DNA of 64,000 nt from Diphasiastrum complanatum (Eukaryota; Streptophyta; Lycopodiopsida; Lycopodiales; Lycopodiaceae). Below the pieces are notes generated by a model. The model was not told the DNA's origin, searched no databases, and worked only from the letters and a program-made list of their open reading frames with translations. The translations under genes and the position numbers were made by a program. Position 1 is the stretch's first letter. Each line of letters starts with the position of its first letter. The stretch is from contig MU832157.1 in NCBI GenBank assembly GCA_029204225.1, positions 1 to 64,000 on the forward strand, in the 5' to 3' direction. Shown here piece after piece: positions 1 to 10,488 of the stretch.

Positions 1-512
1 AGAATAGCAAAGGTTATAGAGTCTTCAATCCCATCACTAGCAAGGTGATAGTGAGTAGGGATGTTATTTTTTATGAAGGACATGCTTGTGATTTGGATGA
101 TAATGCTACTAATCATCTTGATGCCAAGGATCATGCTAGGATGGAGGAGGAGATTCCAAGTGAAGAAGAACTTGAGGATCCACCTCAAGATGCAAGAACT
201 CCAAGAACTCCAAGAAGATCTACAAGGGCAAGGTCCGAGCCATTGAGGCTCACTTATGATGGTCAAGGTGATCAAAGGGAAGGCTCATCATCTTTCACAT
301 CTTACACCTTTCTTACTTTAATGTTAGATGAGCCAACATGCTATGAAGATGCTTGTAAGTCTAAAAGTTGGATGGATGCTATGCAAGTAGAGTATGATGT
401 TCTTATTCAGAATCATACTTGGGTTCTTGTGGATCTTCCTCAAGGGAAGAAACCTCTTGATTGCAAGTGGGTATTTAGATTGAAGAATAATCAATATGGA
501 TCAATAAGCAAG
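1..512 (+). pseudogene. Copia pol fragment (integrase C-terminus to RT N-terminus)
   Basis: An open frame running from the window edge to about base 507 encodes the part of a Ty1/Copia polyprotein between integrase and reverse transcriptase. Its landmarks are the integrase C-terminal phrase SRDVIFYEG, an acidic and Pro/Arg-rich linker, and the RT entry region WMDAMQVEYDVLIQNHTW followed by DCKWVFRLK. The frame ends abruptly after ISK, where the long terminal repeat of a minus-strand Gypsy element begins at 513. The element is cut by the window edge on the left, so gag, protease and catalytic integrase are not visible. Plus-strand Copia RT resumes at about 5,932 and could be the right half of the same element after insertions and deletion; that link is inference. 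Confidence 0.85.
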
Positions 513-1431
513 TGTTGCGCCGGTGCCTCAAAGGGCGCTGGGACTTGAGCGGTTTCCCCAACACGCGCTTAAGTCTAACATTCATCCATCATGCACTTAC
601 GTAAAAGCCAACTCAGAAACGTAACAAGCTTAACCATTCAAACTTAAGAAATCTGGAATCCCGACCAACCCGAAAGCCAACTCAGAATCCGTCCCCAAAA
701 GGTAACCAAAGGCAAAGACAAGCCACACATGAAACCCAAGGCATAGTGGTCGCCAAACTGACCAATTGGCATAGCGGCAAGCCCCATGTCGATGACAGGG
801 ACCCTTAGGCGCCAACGACACAAAAAGGTTGTAGTAAGGGTCCTTCCACTTGGACCAGTCCCCGGAGGCGAAACCAAAATGGTAATCATCCCCAAGGATC
901 AACTTTATTAGATTTGGAAGAGGTTACATTCATACATAGACTGACCGGTCTCGGGGCCACCAACACGTGCTGGGCATTGTGCCTGGCTCGTGCTGGTAGA
1001 GGGAGCTGAGACCTGGCTACTGGATTCCTGGCGCTGGTTGAGCTGCCCAAGTTTCTGTCTGCCGGACTCCCCCTATAGTTCTGTTGTGATTCGGCGCACC
1101 CCCTCTGTTCTGAAACATAGTGCTTTCTGGTAAAGCACGCTTTTTGGGACTTAGTTTTTATTTTGATGATTAAGCCTGGCAAGCCTGGCAGAATCAGTCT
1201 GGCTCCCAGACATGGGTCCCGGGAGCCGTTCCGGTGGCAGAATCAACTTGCTTCTTAACTAGGCCATGACTCGAGCTCCAGAGCTAGCTCATGACTTGTG
1301 ACTACTTGACTGGCTCACCATAGGTCGGAGGCTCAGTCCTTGACGTTCTAACTTGCTCTAGGACCTTAGGGAGTGTCACCCCTTAGAGTCTTACAGGGCA
1401 CGTTCGGTGCACCCAAGTCAGCTTTACAACA
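513..1431 (-). mobile_element. 3' LTR of a chromodomain Gypsy element
   Basis: A 919-bp segment starts TGTTG and ends CAACA, the inverted dinucleotide-type ends of an LTR. On the minus strand it lies immediately downstream of a purine-rich tract and of Gypsy pol. The five bases before it (GCAAG, 508-512) are the left half of the expected target duplication. The right half cannot be found because the element is truncated at about 3,490. It interrupts the Copia frame at 1-507. The partner 5' LTR is absent. Confidence 0.75.
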
Positions 1432-1442
1432 TCCTCCCCTCG
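1432..1442 (-). promoter_or_regulatory. Polypurine tract of the Gypsy element
   Basis: Read on the minus strand this is CGAGGGGAGGA, directly abutting the TGTTG start of the LTR. A purine run at this position is the plus-strand DNA primer site of LTR retrotransposons, and it fixes the LTR boundary at 1431. Confidence 0.7.
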
Positions 1443-1672
1443 TTTGAAAAAGCTGATGTCCTCATCAGGGCCAAACTAGACCTAGGACGTATGGCACGGG
1501 CTTAATTCACCGGCCTTAACAACTTTGAATTACAAAATACATTGGCAATAGCACAGGAAAAGTGTAGATAAAGTTCACTTACGTAAAACCTGTGTAAAGC
1601 TGCAAGTGATTTATTGGCAAACTTAAGCAAAATATCAGGAAGTTCCTTGAACTTCAGAATGGCCATGAATGT

Positions 1673-3490
1673 TTATGTAAGAGGCATGCCGCCAGGTAGT
1701 GCTTTGTGTGCCGATATGGGAAAACAGCTATTGCGTTGGTTCTTTTGCAGATAATCTACTAGTACTTCAGGGGCTCCCTCCTTAAGTTTGCCTTTGTACT
1801 CCCAAGAAGCCTCAATAAGTCCGTAGCCACTTCACTAGATATTCAAGTTGAACGCCAGTTCGCTTTCTATGTGTCAATATTTGTTCTGGTACAAGCTGCC
1901 TCTTCATATCATCAAGTGCCGTTGGTGGGTGACGGAGTTCATGTTGCCGATCAAATCGCTCATCTGGTTTGTACCGTTTGAGTAATGAGATATGAAACAC
2001 ATTGTGTATATCCAAGCTGGATGGCAGCGCTAATCGATAAGCCACTGGGTTGATCTTCTTGGTGACATAATATGGTCCCGCATAAGGTCGAGCGAACTTA
2101 TGAGAAAAACCTTTTGGTAACGCAATGTTCTTTGTGTTCAGCCATACTTGATCACCTTCCTCAAATTCCAGTTCTCGTCGATGTGGGTTTACGTCAGCTG
2201 CCATACTCCTTTGTGACTGCTCTAAAAATGCCTTCACCTCTGTCAGCTTTGTGTGCCACTCATTGATGAATTCCTCTACAGTGGGTACTGGTGTTTCCTG
2301 CACGCCTGTAAGAAAAGAGCTTGGAACAATCGGTAGCCGACCATTGCTTATCTCGAAGGGTGCCCTTCCAGTAGATCTGTTCACTTGGTTGTTATGTGCA
2401 AACTCGAGAATATCCAAGTAGTTGACCCAATCGGATTGGTCCCAAGCGACATAATTTCGTAAATATTGTTCAATCTGTCGATTGACTCGCTCCGTTTGCC
2501 CATCTGTCTGAGGGTGATATGCAGTACTGAAATTCAATCCGGTTCCCACGAGGCGAAATAGACAAGTCCAAAACTTTCCGACGAACTTGGTGTCTAGGTC
2601 AGAAATAATCGTTCTAGGCAGGCCGTGGTATTTGAAAACACATTTGAAAAATAACCTTGCCACTTCTTCAGCTGTCACTGAACTTTTAGTTGGTACTAGA
2701 TGAACTTGCTTTGAAAACCGGTCAACCACCACATAAATTGAGTTGAATCCTTGGCAACGTGGTAGTTAAACAATAAAATCCATGCTCACTGAATCCCATG
2801 GGTATGCTGGTACCAGTAATGGTTGGAGTAGTCCAGCCGGAGCTAGCGGTTCCACCTTCACTTGTTGACATGTCGGGCATGTTTGCACATAGGATTCAAC
2901 GTCTGCCCACATACTTGGCCAATAGAAGTCTCTTTTGAGAAGTTCATACATGCGATTCACCCCTGGATGCCCGGCGGCTAGTACGTCATGATGTTCTCGC
3001 AAGACTTTCTTCCTCAGGTTGATGTTGTCTGGGACATATACTCTACGTTGTTTATAAACAACCATTTGATCTTTCCAAGTGAAATGTTTATGAGGCTTTC
3101 CCAGCTGGAATTCGATCATTAAGTCCTTCGCCAACTCATCTACACCATAATTCTCCCTGATTTCTTGGAGTAGGCCAGTCACCTGAGTTGTCACTGTTGC
3201 CATCAAGTGTTCCCATCTACTTAGTGCGTCCGCCACCACATTGTTCTTTCCCGCCGTGTGTAAAATGTCTATATTGAATTTTGAGAGAAAGTTTTGCCAT
3301 CGCATTTGCTCTGGCGTGAGCATACCTTGGGATGAGAAGTACTTGAGTGATACATTATCAGTGAACGTCTTAAAGGGTTTTCCTGCCACCAAATGTCTCC
3401 AATGCTCCATTGCTTGAACTATTGCGACCATTTCTTTTTCATGAGTTGGCCATCGTCGCTCTACGTCACTCAATTTCTTTGAAGTTAATA
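1673..3490 (-). pseudogene. Gypsy chromovirus pol 3' half: RNase H, integrase, chromodomain
   Basis: The minus-strand frame opens near 3,490 inside RNase H (SKKLSDVERRWPTHEKEM). It continues through the integrase zinc finger (H at HPGVNRM, CPTCQQ) and the integrase core, with Asp at SMDFIV, Asp at ISDLDTKF and Glu at TERVNR. A single in-frame TAA lies at 2,766-2,768, right after the first catalytic Asp. The C-terminus has the Gypsy module HNVFHISLLKRY followed by a chromodomain start (EYLVKW). The annotated frame stops at 1,812, but a shifted frame continues chromodomain-like residues (EASWEY) to a TAA at 1,673, so the chromodomain contains a small deletion or frameshift. gag, protease and RT are missing. 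The chromodomain places it among plant chromoviruses, which target chromatin by this domain. It is not functional as it stands. Confidence 0.9.
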
Positions 3491-4105
3491 AAGGACTTTA
3501 GGCCTTTTTGCGGGACTTTTAATGTCGCAGGGCCTAAATGTCAAGTTAGTGAATAAATTTGGGTTTCCCTCCAATTTTGATGGTTCTCACACTTTCTTAA
3601 ATTTGAATAAAAAGAGAGGCAAGACTGGACCAATAGGATTCAGAGGCCAGGGTCCTCCTCTCTACTATAGAAAGGGACCAACTCGAGTTGCTCCTGATGT
3701 TCATTTTCTCATTTTAATAAAAGCAGATTGGTTTTCTTTAGAAATGGATTGATGAATGTCCTTGCTCTTCCTCTCTTTTCCTCCATTTCTCATGTTTTCT
3801 TTGTATTTGCTAATTGTTGGATTTGATCATTATTGGGATTGCTATTCCTTATGCTTTTTGTGAGAGAGAAAAGGAGAGAGAGAAGAGTAAGTTTCTATCA
3901 TTGTTGTGGATTTAGGGCTAATGGATGTAGTGTTAATGCTTAGTGTTAATGGATGTTAGTGTTAGATCCTCCATTCATGTTGAAATTTGAACTATACTAT
4001 CGCTCCCATGGGAACGAACCTACGCGAGACAACTAACTCCATCTCTTTGATGCTAGATTGACTAGATCTTGGATTTACGTTAGGCAAGGAAAGAAATCCA
4101 CTACA
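3491..4105 (+). mobile_element. Probable partial 5' LTR of a Gypsy element
   Basis: Non-coding segment between the truncated chromovirus and a primer-binding site at 4,110. It ends CTACA four bases before the primer site, as LTRs with tRNA-Asp primers usually do. It has an AG-rich stretch near 3,863-3,890 and no open frame of note. Its left end has no clear TG terminus, so it is probably truncated where it meets the chromovirus. The assignment rests on the primer site and the downstream gag. Confidence 0.45.
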
Positions 4106-4109
4106 ATTT

Positions 4110-4127
4110 TGGCACTGTTGTTGGGGA
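4110..4127 (+). promoter_or_regulatory. Primer-binding site, tRNA-Asp-like
   Basis: The sequence TGGCACTGTTGTTGGGGA resembles the tRNA-Asp-complementary primer site common in plant Gypsy elements of the Athila/Tat type, with a few differences that are mostly C-to-T or G-to-A. It is followed by a 1.2-kb untranslated leader and then gag. Confidence 0.55.
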
Positions 4128-5334
4128 ACTACACCAATTTTTCAGTTTGCAGCATGTTTGGTTGATGGTTAGCTTGCATTAGGCATCTTGTCGTGACATG
4201 AATAGTGTTAGATCTGCATTTTAGGGTTAGTTTGGGATTGATTTTGCTTGATTTTAGTGGATTTGCTTGTTTGAAATCTAATTTGATTATTGAATAGGAA
4301 AAGCTATTTAGATCACCAATCTTAAGATCCATTTGGATCTGAGATATCAGAGAAAATAACAAAAATCGGTCAAATCTACCAGATTTGGTCAAAAAGAGGC
4401 AAAAAGCGTCATCAGAGCTCAGAACTTTTTACCCTCTTTCAAGAAACCTTTGTCGAGTTGCAGACACCTTCGGTTTCGTTTACAGAACCTTCAGTTTGAA
4501 GGGCAAAGATTAATTCCCAGTAGATTTTCAAAGAAATTAGAAAAATCGCCAAAAAAATACTAAAATTATCAAAACTCTAAAAAATACAAAAAAAGAACCT
4601 TTGCCCGATTTATTGTGCTAAGATGTGATTCAGATCTATCTACTGCCAGGTCGACGAAGAATAATACCAAAAATAGAAAGGGTTTTAGAGGATTAGTTGT
4701 CATACTGTCATATTTTTGTCAAAAAGACACTTTTTTGCAAAATTACCATTATTACTCTTGATTCTTCACCAAAATCTTCGTCGAGTTTCCATAACATTCT
4801 ATTTATAAGAAAATACTATTTTTTTGAGTTTGGCGAAGATTCTTCTTGATCAGATCACAAAAAATCTTGATTTTTACCCTCGCCAGATTACAGAAATTGT
4901 ATTTCCTTGTGTCAGAAATCTTTGTCCGGTTTTCCATAGTTTTATTTGCGTCAGATGTTCCATCTGAGAAGTCGACGAAGGTTATTTTCCAAGAAATTGT
5001 CAGAAAAATTTCAGAGAGTTTTTTTTTTCTCCAAAATAGCACTGTTGAACGTTCGTCGATTCAACCTTCGCCTAGTGAACCTTCGCCAGTCCTATTTTTA
5101 GTTTCTGATTTTCCAGATAAAGTCTCTGTCAAAATTTGGATCAAATCTGATATATTCTGAATTGGATTCTGAGAAATTTATCATTTTTGAGAGGTATCGA
5201 TTGATCGAATTTCGGAAAGTTTTCATCGTATAGAATCAGATTCTTGAAAAGTGGAATAGATCTAGTAGATGTAATCTGAGATAGTTTTTTGGAAAAATCT
5301 AGATCCAATCTCATTATCTATTTGATCTAAAAAT
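4128..5334 (+). other. Gypsy leader region with recurring CTTCG-type motif
   Basis: About 1.2 kb without a convincing gene lie between the primer site and the gag start. A degenerate motif close to CTTCGTCGAG or CTTTGCC recurs, for example near 4,450, 4,600, 4,770, 4,880, 4,920, 5,050, 5,070 and 5,085, and its complement appears near 4,655, 4,832 and 4,975. No function is assigned. Confidence 0.4.
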
Positions 5335-6108
5335 ATGGCTGCCCCTGGAGGTGCTCCACAGGAGGTCAATCCAATTATTGCTAGAAGAGTACCCCGATTG
5401 GATCTACTCAAATATAATATATTAACAGATCCAATTAGATTTCTACAGATCTATGTTGAATCCTGTGAGGTCTATGGTGAGATTTATCCTCAAGATAAAC
5501 TGAAGCTGTTTCCTATGGCCTTAACAGATGCAACACAAGATTGGTACTATAACCAAGATGAAACTGAGCATATAGAGTGGGAGGTTGTTAAACGAGCCCT
5601 TATCACACGGTTCAAACCGCGGAAGTTTATGGAAGACCCTTTCCTACTTTCAAGTAAAATTAAAATGGGAAAGCGGGAAATGGTTCAAGATTACATCGAA
5701 AGGGTGAAACGTCTTAGATTTGAATGCGAATCTGAGCTGATTAATGAAAATGCCATGATTATGTGGTTTTTGTCAGGTCTACCTAAACGGATCAGACGTG
5801 AGCTGAAACGCCATAATGAGTACGCACTTTTGCAAAATGCTATGGACGATGCAATTCAGGAGGATGATGAAGATTCAGATGATGAGCCGAATGTCAGTAT
5901 GTTGCCTTATACAGCAGGGCAGACTACTACGAAGCAGTATGCCAGACAGTGGTATAAGAAGAAGGATCACACTCTCATATCCTTAGGATCTCAACCGTTG
6001 ATGGCTGACTATAATGTCTATACAAAGATCACAGATGAAAAAATCATAATCATAGCAGTCTACGTGGATGACACTTTGATCCTGTTTAGATGCAACGAGC
6101 TCAGGTGA
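5335..6108 (+). pseudogene. Fused ORF: Gypsy-type gag joined in frame to Copia RT
   Basis: A continuous 257-codon frame. Residues 1 to about 195 are a retrotransposon gag protein: capsid-like helical core with DATQDWYYNQDE, WEVVKRALITRF and FLSGLPKRIRRELK, then an acidic tail. From about residue 198 (near base 5,932) the sequence becomes Copia reverse transcriptase (ARQWYKK, ADYNVYTKI), including the catalytic-site phrase YVDDTLIL. No zinc knuckle, protease, integrase or RT fingers lie between, so this is a junction of two superfamilies that kept the frame rather than a normal polyprotein. The start is the ATG followed by AAPGG, which has no upstream coding continuation. Deletion between two neighbouring elements, or template switching, could both explain it. 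Confidence 0.8.
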
Positions 6109-7029
6109 AGCACGATATTTCATAGCATTTTGAAATATCAGACCTAGAAAAAGCAAGATGCTACCTAGGATTGCAGATTGATAGAGATCTTGACGAAGGG
6201 AAGCTGTATCTTCACCAGTCAAGATACATCCAGAAAATCATTGATGATTTTCAAATGACAAACTACAAGGGAGCTAATACGCCCATGGTAGCCGGAACAG
6301 TTCTAACCAAGCAAGACTGCCCGTAGAATGCAGAAGAGCAGGAAGCCATGCAGAACATGCCCTACAGGAGGTTAATCGAATCGTTCATGTACTTGGCATA
6401 TAATACACGCCCTGACATCGCTTATGCAGTTTTCAGATTAAGCCAATTTAATACCAATCCAGGCCCTACGCACTGGAAGATAGCCAAGAGAATTCTGCAA
6501 TACCTTCAATAGACAAAGGATTATGGGCTGTGTTTCTCTCAACATGAAGGATTCTAGATCAAATCCTACAGCGATGCAAGCTGGGCATCCCTGAAAGATG
6601 ATTGCAAGAGCGTCTTAGGAGGATGCACAATAACAGCCAGTGCAGTTGTGATATGGATCAATAGGAAGCAGACTGTAACTGCGCAATCATTCTACGAAGC
6701 AAAGTATGTTGTAGCAGCCAAGCGAACGAGCTTACATGGCTCAAGCAGTTCCTTGACGGACTGGGAGAGAACTCCAACGAGCCGCTGCTACTCTTCATGG
6801 ATAACACATCCGCCATTCATTTGACGAAGGATCCAATGTGTTTCATTCCAGGACGAAACACATTGCTATCAGATATCATCTGATAAGAGATCTGGTTGAG
6901 AAAGACAAGCTGAAGACTGAGTTTATTCCAACAAAGCAGATGGTGGCTGATATCTTCACGAAGCCTCTTGACAAGGCAATTTTTGAGAAGCAACGCGCAA
7001 GCTTAGGAATAAAAAAAAACCAGCTTTGA
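6109..7029 (+). pseudogene. Copia RT thumb and RNase H remnant
   Basis: This continues the Copia pol from 5,932. Recognisable pieces are the RT end (CYLGLQIDRD, NTRPDIAYAVFRLSQF), RNase H start (SYSDASWAS) and the RNase H C-terminus (HIAIRYHLIRDLVE, QMVADIFTKPLDKA). It has in-frame stops near 6,325, 6,510 and 6,555 and frameshifts near 6,720 and 6,838. The stop at 7,027-7,029 matches the natural end of a Copia polyprotein, and a purine run (GAGAGGGGG, 7,028-7,036) overlaps it as the expected polypurine tract. No clean TG-starting LTR follows. Confidence 0.8.
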
Positions 7030-7244
7030 GAGGGGGCCGAAGAAACCAAGAGTTTCTATCTTTCAAAGCCTTACCATTTTTCCTTAATTTTTCTTTTGCT
7101 GTTTTTTCACGACTGTGGTTTTGAACTAGTTCCGCACACTTTGCATTTTTGAACTGTTTTGTCTCACAATTCGGTTTTTGGATCATGAGAAAATCTCATC
7201 CCTAGGTCTAAAACACTTAGAAAATAATTCTGAGAAATTTTTTC

Positions 7245-7560
7245 AACACTGTCGCATTTTTTGCATTCTTTTGAAAAAGGCGACACTATTTCTAAAATGC
7301 CTTAGAAAGGTTTAGATCCTTAGAAATAGGGATACTCACCCTTAGAAAAGGACGTTTGCCTTAGAACTGGTTTTTGTCCAGCTTTTTTGCATTCGGCTTT
7401 TTCGCTTTTCCAAAAAAGCTACAACTCCCCTTAAAAGGAGGACACATGTCCTTAAAGGTGGGACACTAGCCTTAGAACTGTTTTCTGCCATTTAGTCGGC
7501 TGTTTTGCCCTTCGGCTTTTTCACCTTTCGAAAAAAAGTGACACATGTTTATGGTAACAT
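7245..7560. repeat. Imperfect tandem repeat, about 111-bp unit
   Basis: Two diverged copies begin CCTTAGAACTG at 7,359 and 7,470. Each carries a T-rich stretch, CGGCTTTTTC, an A-run and then ACACATGT. An older partial copy with the same order of motifs lies near 7,250-7,330. The repeat sits in non-coding DNA after the Copia polypurine tract and may be part of a decayed LTR. The right end meets the minus-strand Copia RT. Confidence 0.5.
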
Positions 7561-7671
7561 TATTTTCAGCAAACCTATAATAAAGTGAATGATTATACTC
7601 ACTCATAACAAAGCCTTGAGAGAGTAGAAAAGTGTCAAGCTTAGCATACCAACTCCTTGGTACTTGCTTAA

Positions 7672-8620
7672 CTCTAGAGTTGTTTTCAACACATTTTTGT
7701 GCGCGTGCACACAAAAAGTGCGCATAAAACCCTTGGTCACTTGACATGACATAACATGCCATCAAATAATTGAAATTTCAATCTTTCAATTGTATGTGGA
7801 ATTAGACTTGAATCTTCATTGTGTTATTGGAAGACTTCAATTTGCCCCCATAAAAACTTCAATATTTAACACTTTTCAACACTCCACATGGGTAACTATA
7901 GGTGCATGTATACATCTCTATAGGACTCCAAATTTATCTCTATATAGACATGTTTCTATGGTAATAAAGGACTTTTGAAAGTAGATAGCCAAAGAAAGAG
8001 TTGTAAAAAACACCTCCAAAAGAGCTGAAACTTTCTAGCACCTTTCAATGATTTTCAATACTTTTCAGCACTTGACATGTGTAAGTTTAGATGCACATAT
8101 CTATATCTACGTAACTCCAAATTGAAAAAAATTTGATACATGTTTCTATGGTCATATAATAATTTTTAAAGTAGACAAACCAAAAAAAATTTGTAAATAT
8201 CATGGTATTATACACTCATATATGATATTTCCAGTTTTGGTGATTTTTATCAACATTTAAAAGGGTAACTTTGAATGCACATATCTATCTCTATAGATCT
8301 CCAAATTCAATTTTTTTTTAATAGGCATGTTTCTACAATCATATAGGATTTTTACGAGTAGACAAACTAAAAATTGAATGTAAAATTCACAACAATGTAG
8401 TCCTATATATGAAAATATCGAAGTTTCATCAGTACTCCCACATGTTTGACACATCATATCCTACATAAAGGTTACTCAAAAATTTTAATTGCTAAATGTA
8501 TATTTGAAGAACACATATATCGAAGGATTTGATGTGATTCATCATAGTTTATGAGATATGATTTTTTGAATAAGTGCTTGAAATGCACACTTTTGTGCAC
8601 ATTTTGTGACGACTCTAGTG
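7672..8620 (-). mobile_element. Non-autonomous inverted-repeat DNA element with internal tandem repeats
   Basis: 949 bp inserted in the Copia RT gene and flanked on both sides by TTAA (7,668-7,671 and 8,621-8,624). The ends are imperfect inverted repeats. Reading inward, one starts CTCTAGAGTTGT and the other CACTAGAGTCGT, and similarity (GTGCAC, AAAAGTG, GCAT, CACTT) continues for roughly 60 bp. The CACTAG start on one side recalls CACTA-class transposons, but those usually duplicate 3 bp, so the class is open. The interior has about three diverged direct repeats of roughly 190 bp. No transposase frame is present. Confidence 0.65.
7865..8440. repeat. Three diverged ~190-bp tandem repeats inside the DNA element
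   Basis: Each copy has the order: a TTTTCA-rich start, a stretch resembling GTAACTTTGAATGCACATATC, TATAG with CTCCAAATT, CATGTTTCTA, then AGTAGACAAAC. Copies begin near 7,865, 8,044 and 8,235. The repeats are non-coding and make up most of the interior of the insertion. Confidence 0.55.
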
Positions 8621-9157
8621 TTAAGGCCATACAAACTCTTTTGTAGAAGACACACATGATTTGGCTTTGTAGGTGAAGTGCAGCTCTTGAGTTGCTCCAT
8701 GTCCACTTCCTCCTCAAGATCACCATTCAAAAATGCATTTGTAATGTCCAATTGCCATAGATCATATCCATAAAGAGTAGCAAGAGAAATGATGACCCGA
8801 ATACTCACCATCTTTGTCACGAGTGCAAAGGTTTCATCATAGTCAATACCATGTTCTTGAGCATATCATTTTGCCACCAACCTTGCCTTGTACTTGTTGA
8901 TAGATCCATCTTGGTTTGTTTTCACCTTGAAGATCCATTTGCATCCAATAGCTAGGCTTGTCCTTAGGTAACTCCACCAATCTCCATGTTCCATTCTTCA
9001 TAAAAGCTTGATACTCGAGATCCATTGATTGGATCCACTCCTCTTTGTTCCTTGCTTCATAGACTAACAAAGATGCTCTAACAAAGATGTCGCAATACAA
9101 ATGATAGTAGTTAGAAGATGATGACCCAAACAAATTCTCCACAAAATTGGGTAACAA

Positions 9158-10475
9158 TAGGCTTAATTACTCATGCTAACATATAGTTGAAGGCCTCTAG
9201 ATATTCACATCCATAATTGCAAACTGGTATATCATTCGAAATATTATGATATAACTCAATAAATGCGAGAATGACCGTGTAGATAAACCAAATCATGAGG
9301 GTAGCCAGAGTCGACAATATAGAGGTCCTACAACCCGCGAGTCAAAGGAGGCATTCCTCATAGTGACCAAACAACTAAAAAATGAAGAGATGCAGTCAAT
9401 CATTTGTAGACTAGATCATTGAAGGATCATATTAAAAAAAGGAGAACAATTAGACTCAACACATGAGCAATATCATTTGAAAAGCCTAGTTTTACAACAG
9501 GTCCAACAAACTCAAACAATTTCCAAAAAAAATTATATTAAGCTTGAAAGGCCCAAAATTCATTCACATTGTGTAGCCCTAACAAAAATCCATGGGACTA
9601 AGTAATAAAAACAACATAGCACCAAACAGAGTAATAACATACTTGGGGTGTAGCTTGCTACTTATAAAAAGACTCTTCATGATAAGCCTACTCTAACACC
9701 AGTGCACAAAAATAAACCACAAGATCAAAAGTCAACTTTTGAAGCAAAACACTGAAGCTTAGTGTGCTAACTTATTTGTAAACAAAGAAGGTTTATTGAC
9801 ACATTCTCCTAGTTCTAGCCTATTGACGAAGACATGTCATTTGCCAAGCAGGGACATGAAAAATTTGAGGACATTTGGCAATAATGAGGCTCAAAAGTAG
9901 TCATGAAAGGTAATGGGATCTTTTTACGTGGACCTAGCTTTCCACCAAGGTGTCACTAGGATTCTATGGATGCAACTAAGGCCATAAAAATGTTGAATGT
10001 CCAAATAAGAGAACTTATACCACAAGATGGTACCTCTTTGAGGAGGAGACTACATGTAAAATATGTGCAACTGAAGGGCCACATAGGCTCCCATGTATTC
10101 GCTATTATCAATAATAAATATTTGGGCTCTTATTGTCTACTTTCAACCAATTTACTCAATATCCTCTAGAAGTCAAACCCTAGGTAACTCATCATGTGGT
10201 GATTGGCCATGCCTGGGCTCTATTGGATGAATCACATGCCTAACACAAACAATCAACCATAACTCTTTCTTTAGTGTAAATAGGGTCAATGGATCATTTT
10301 GGCATGATGCCTATCCAATCTTTTATTTCCAGCTTATGTTGTTTAGCACGAAATTATTTCAGTGTCTATTTGAGCAACAAAGTAAGGGTGTCACACTTGA
10401 TTTATAGCCAATGCATCGCACCATTCTAAAAAGTTTAGGGGGAAGAGGGTAAATTCGATATCGAGAATGTCAAAC
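9158..10475. other. Non-coding stretch, possibly decayed Copia interior
   Basis: No supported gene. It lies between the Copia RT fragment and a minus-strand Copia primer site, where gag, protease and integrase of a minus-strand element would be expected, but no recognisable residue blocks remain in any frame. The short plus-strand frame at 9,966-10,169 has no family signature. Confidence 0.4.
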
Positions 10476-10487
10476 GCTCTGATACCA
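10476..10487 (-). promoter_or_regulatory. Copia primer-binding site (initiator tRNA-Met)
   Basis: On the minus strand this reads TGGTATCAGAGC, the standard plant Copia primer site complementary to the initiator methionine tRNA 3' end. It is one base from an LTR end at 10,489. Confidence 0.75.
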
Positions 10488-10488
10488 T

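Larger units (their letters stand above)
7545..9157 (-). pseudogene. Minus-strand Copia RT, split by a DNA element
   Basis: On the minus strand the frame runs from [19 protein letters not shown] (about 9,060) through a frameshifted KWIF region to SIRVIISLATLYGYDLWQLD and AFLNGDLEEEV, reaching SLYGL at about 8,625. It resumes at 7,667 with KQVPRSWYAKLDTFLLSQGF and fades at about 7,545. The pieces on either side of 7,672-8,620 are adjacent parts of the same conserved RT block, so the 949 bp between them were inserted later. Integrase, gag and RNase H are absent. The protein is broken by the insertion, a frameshift near 8,950 and truncation. Confidence 0.85.
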
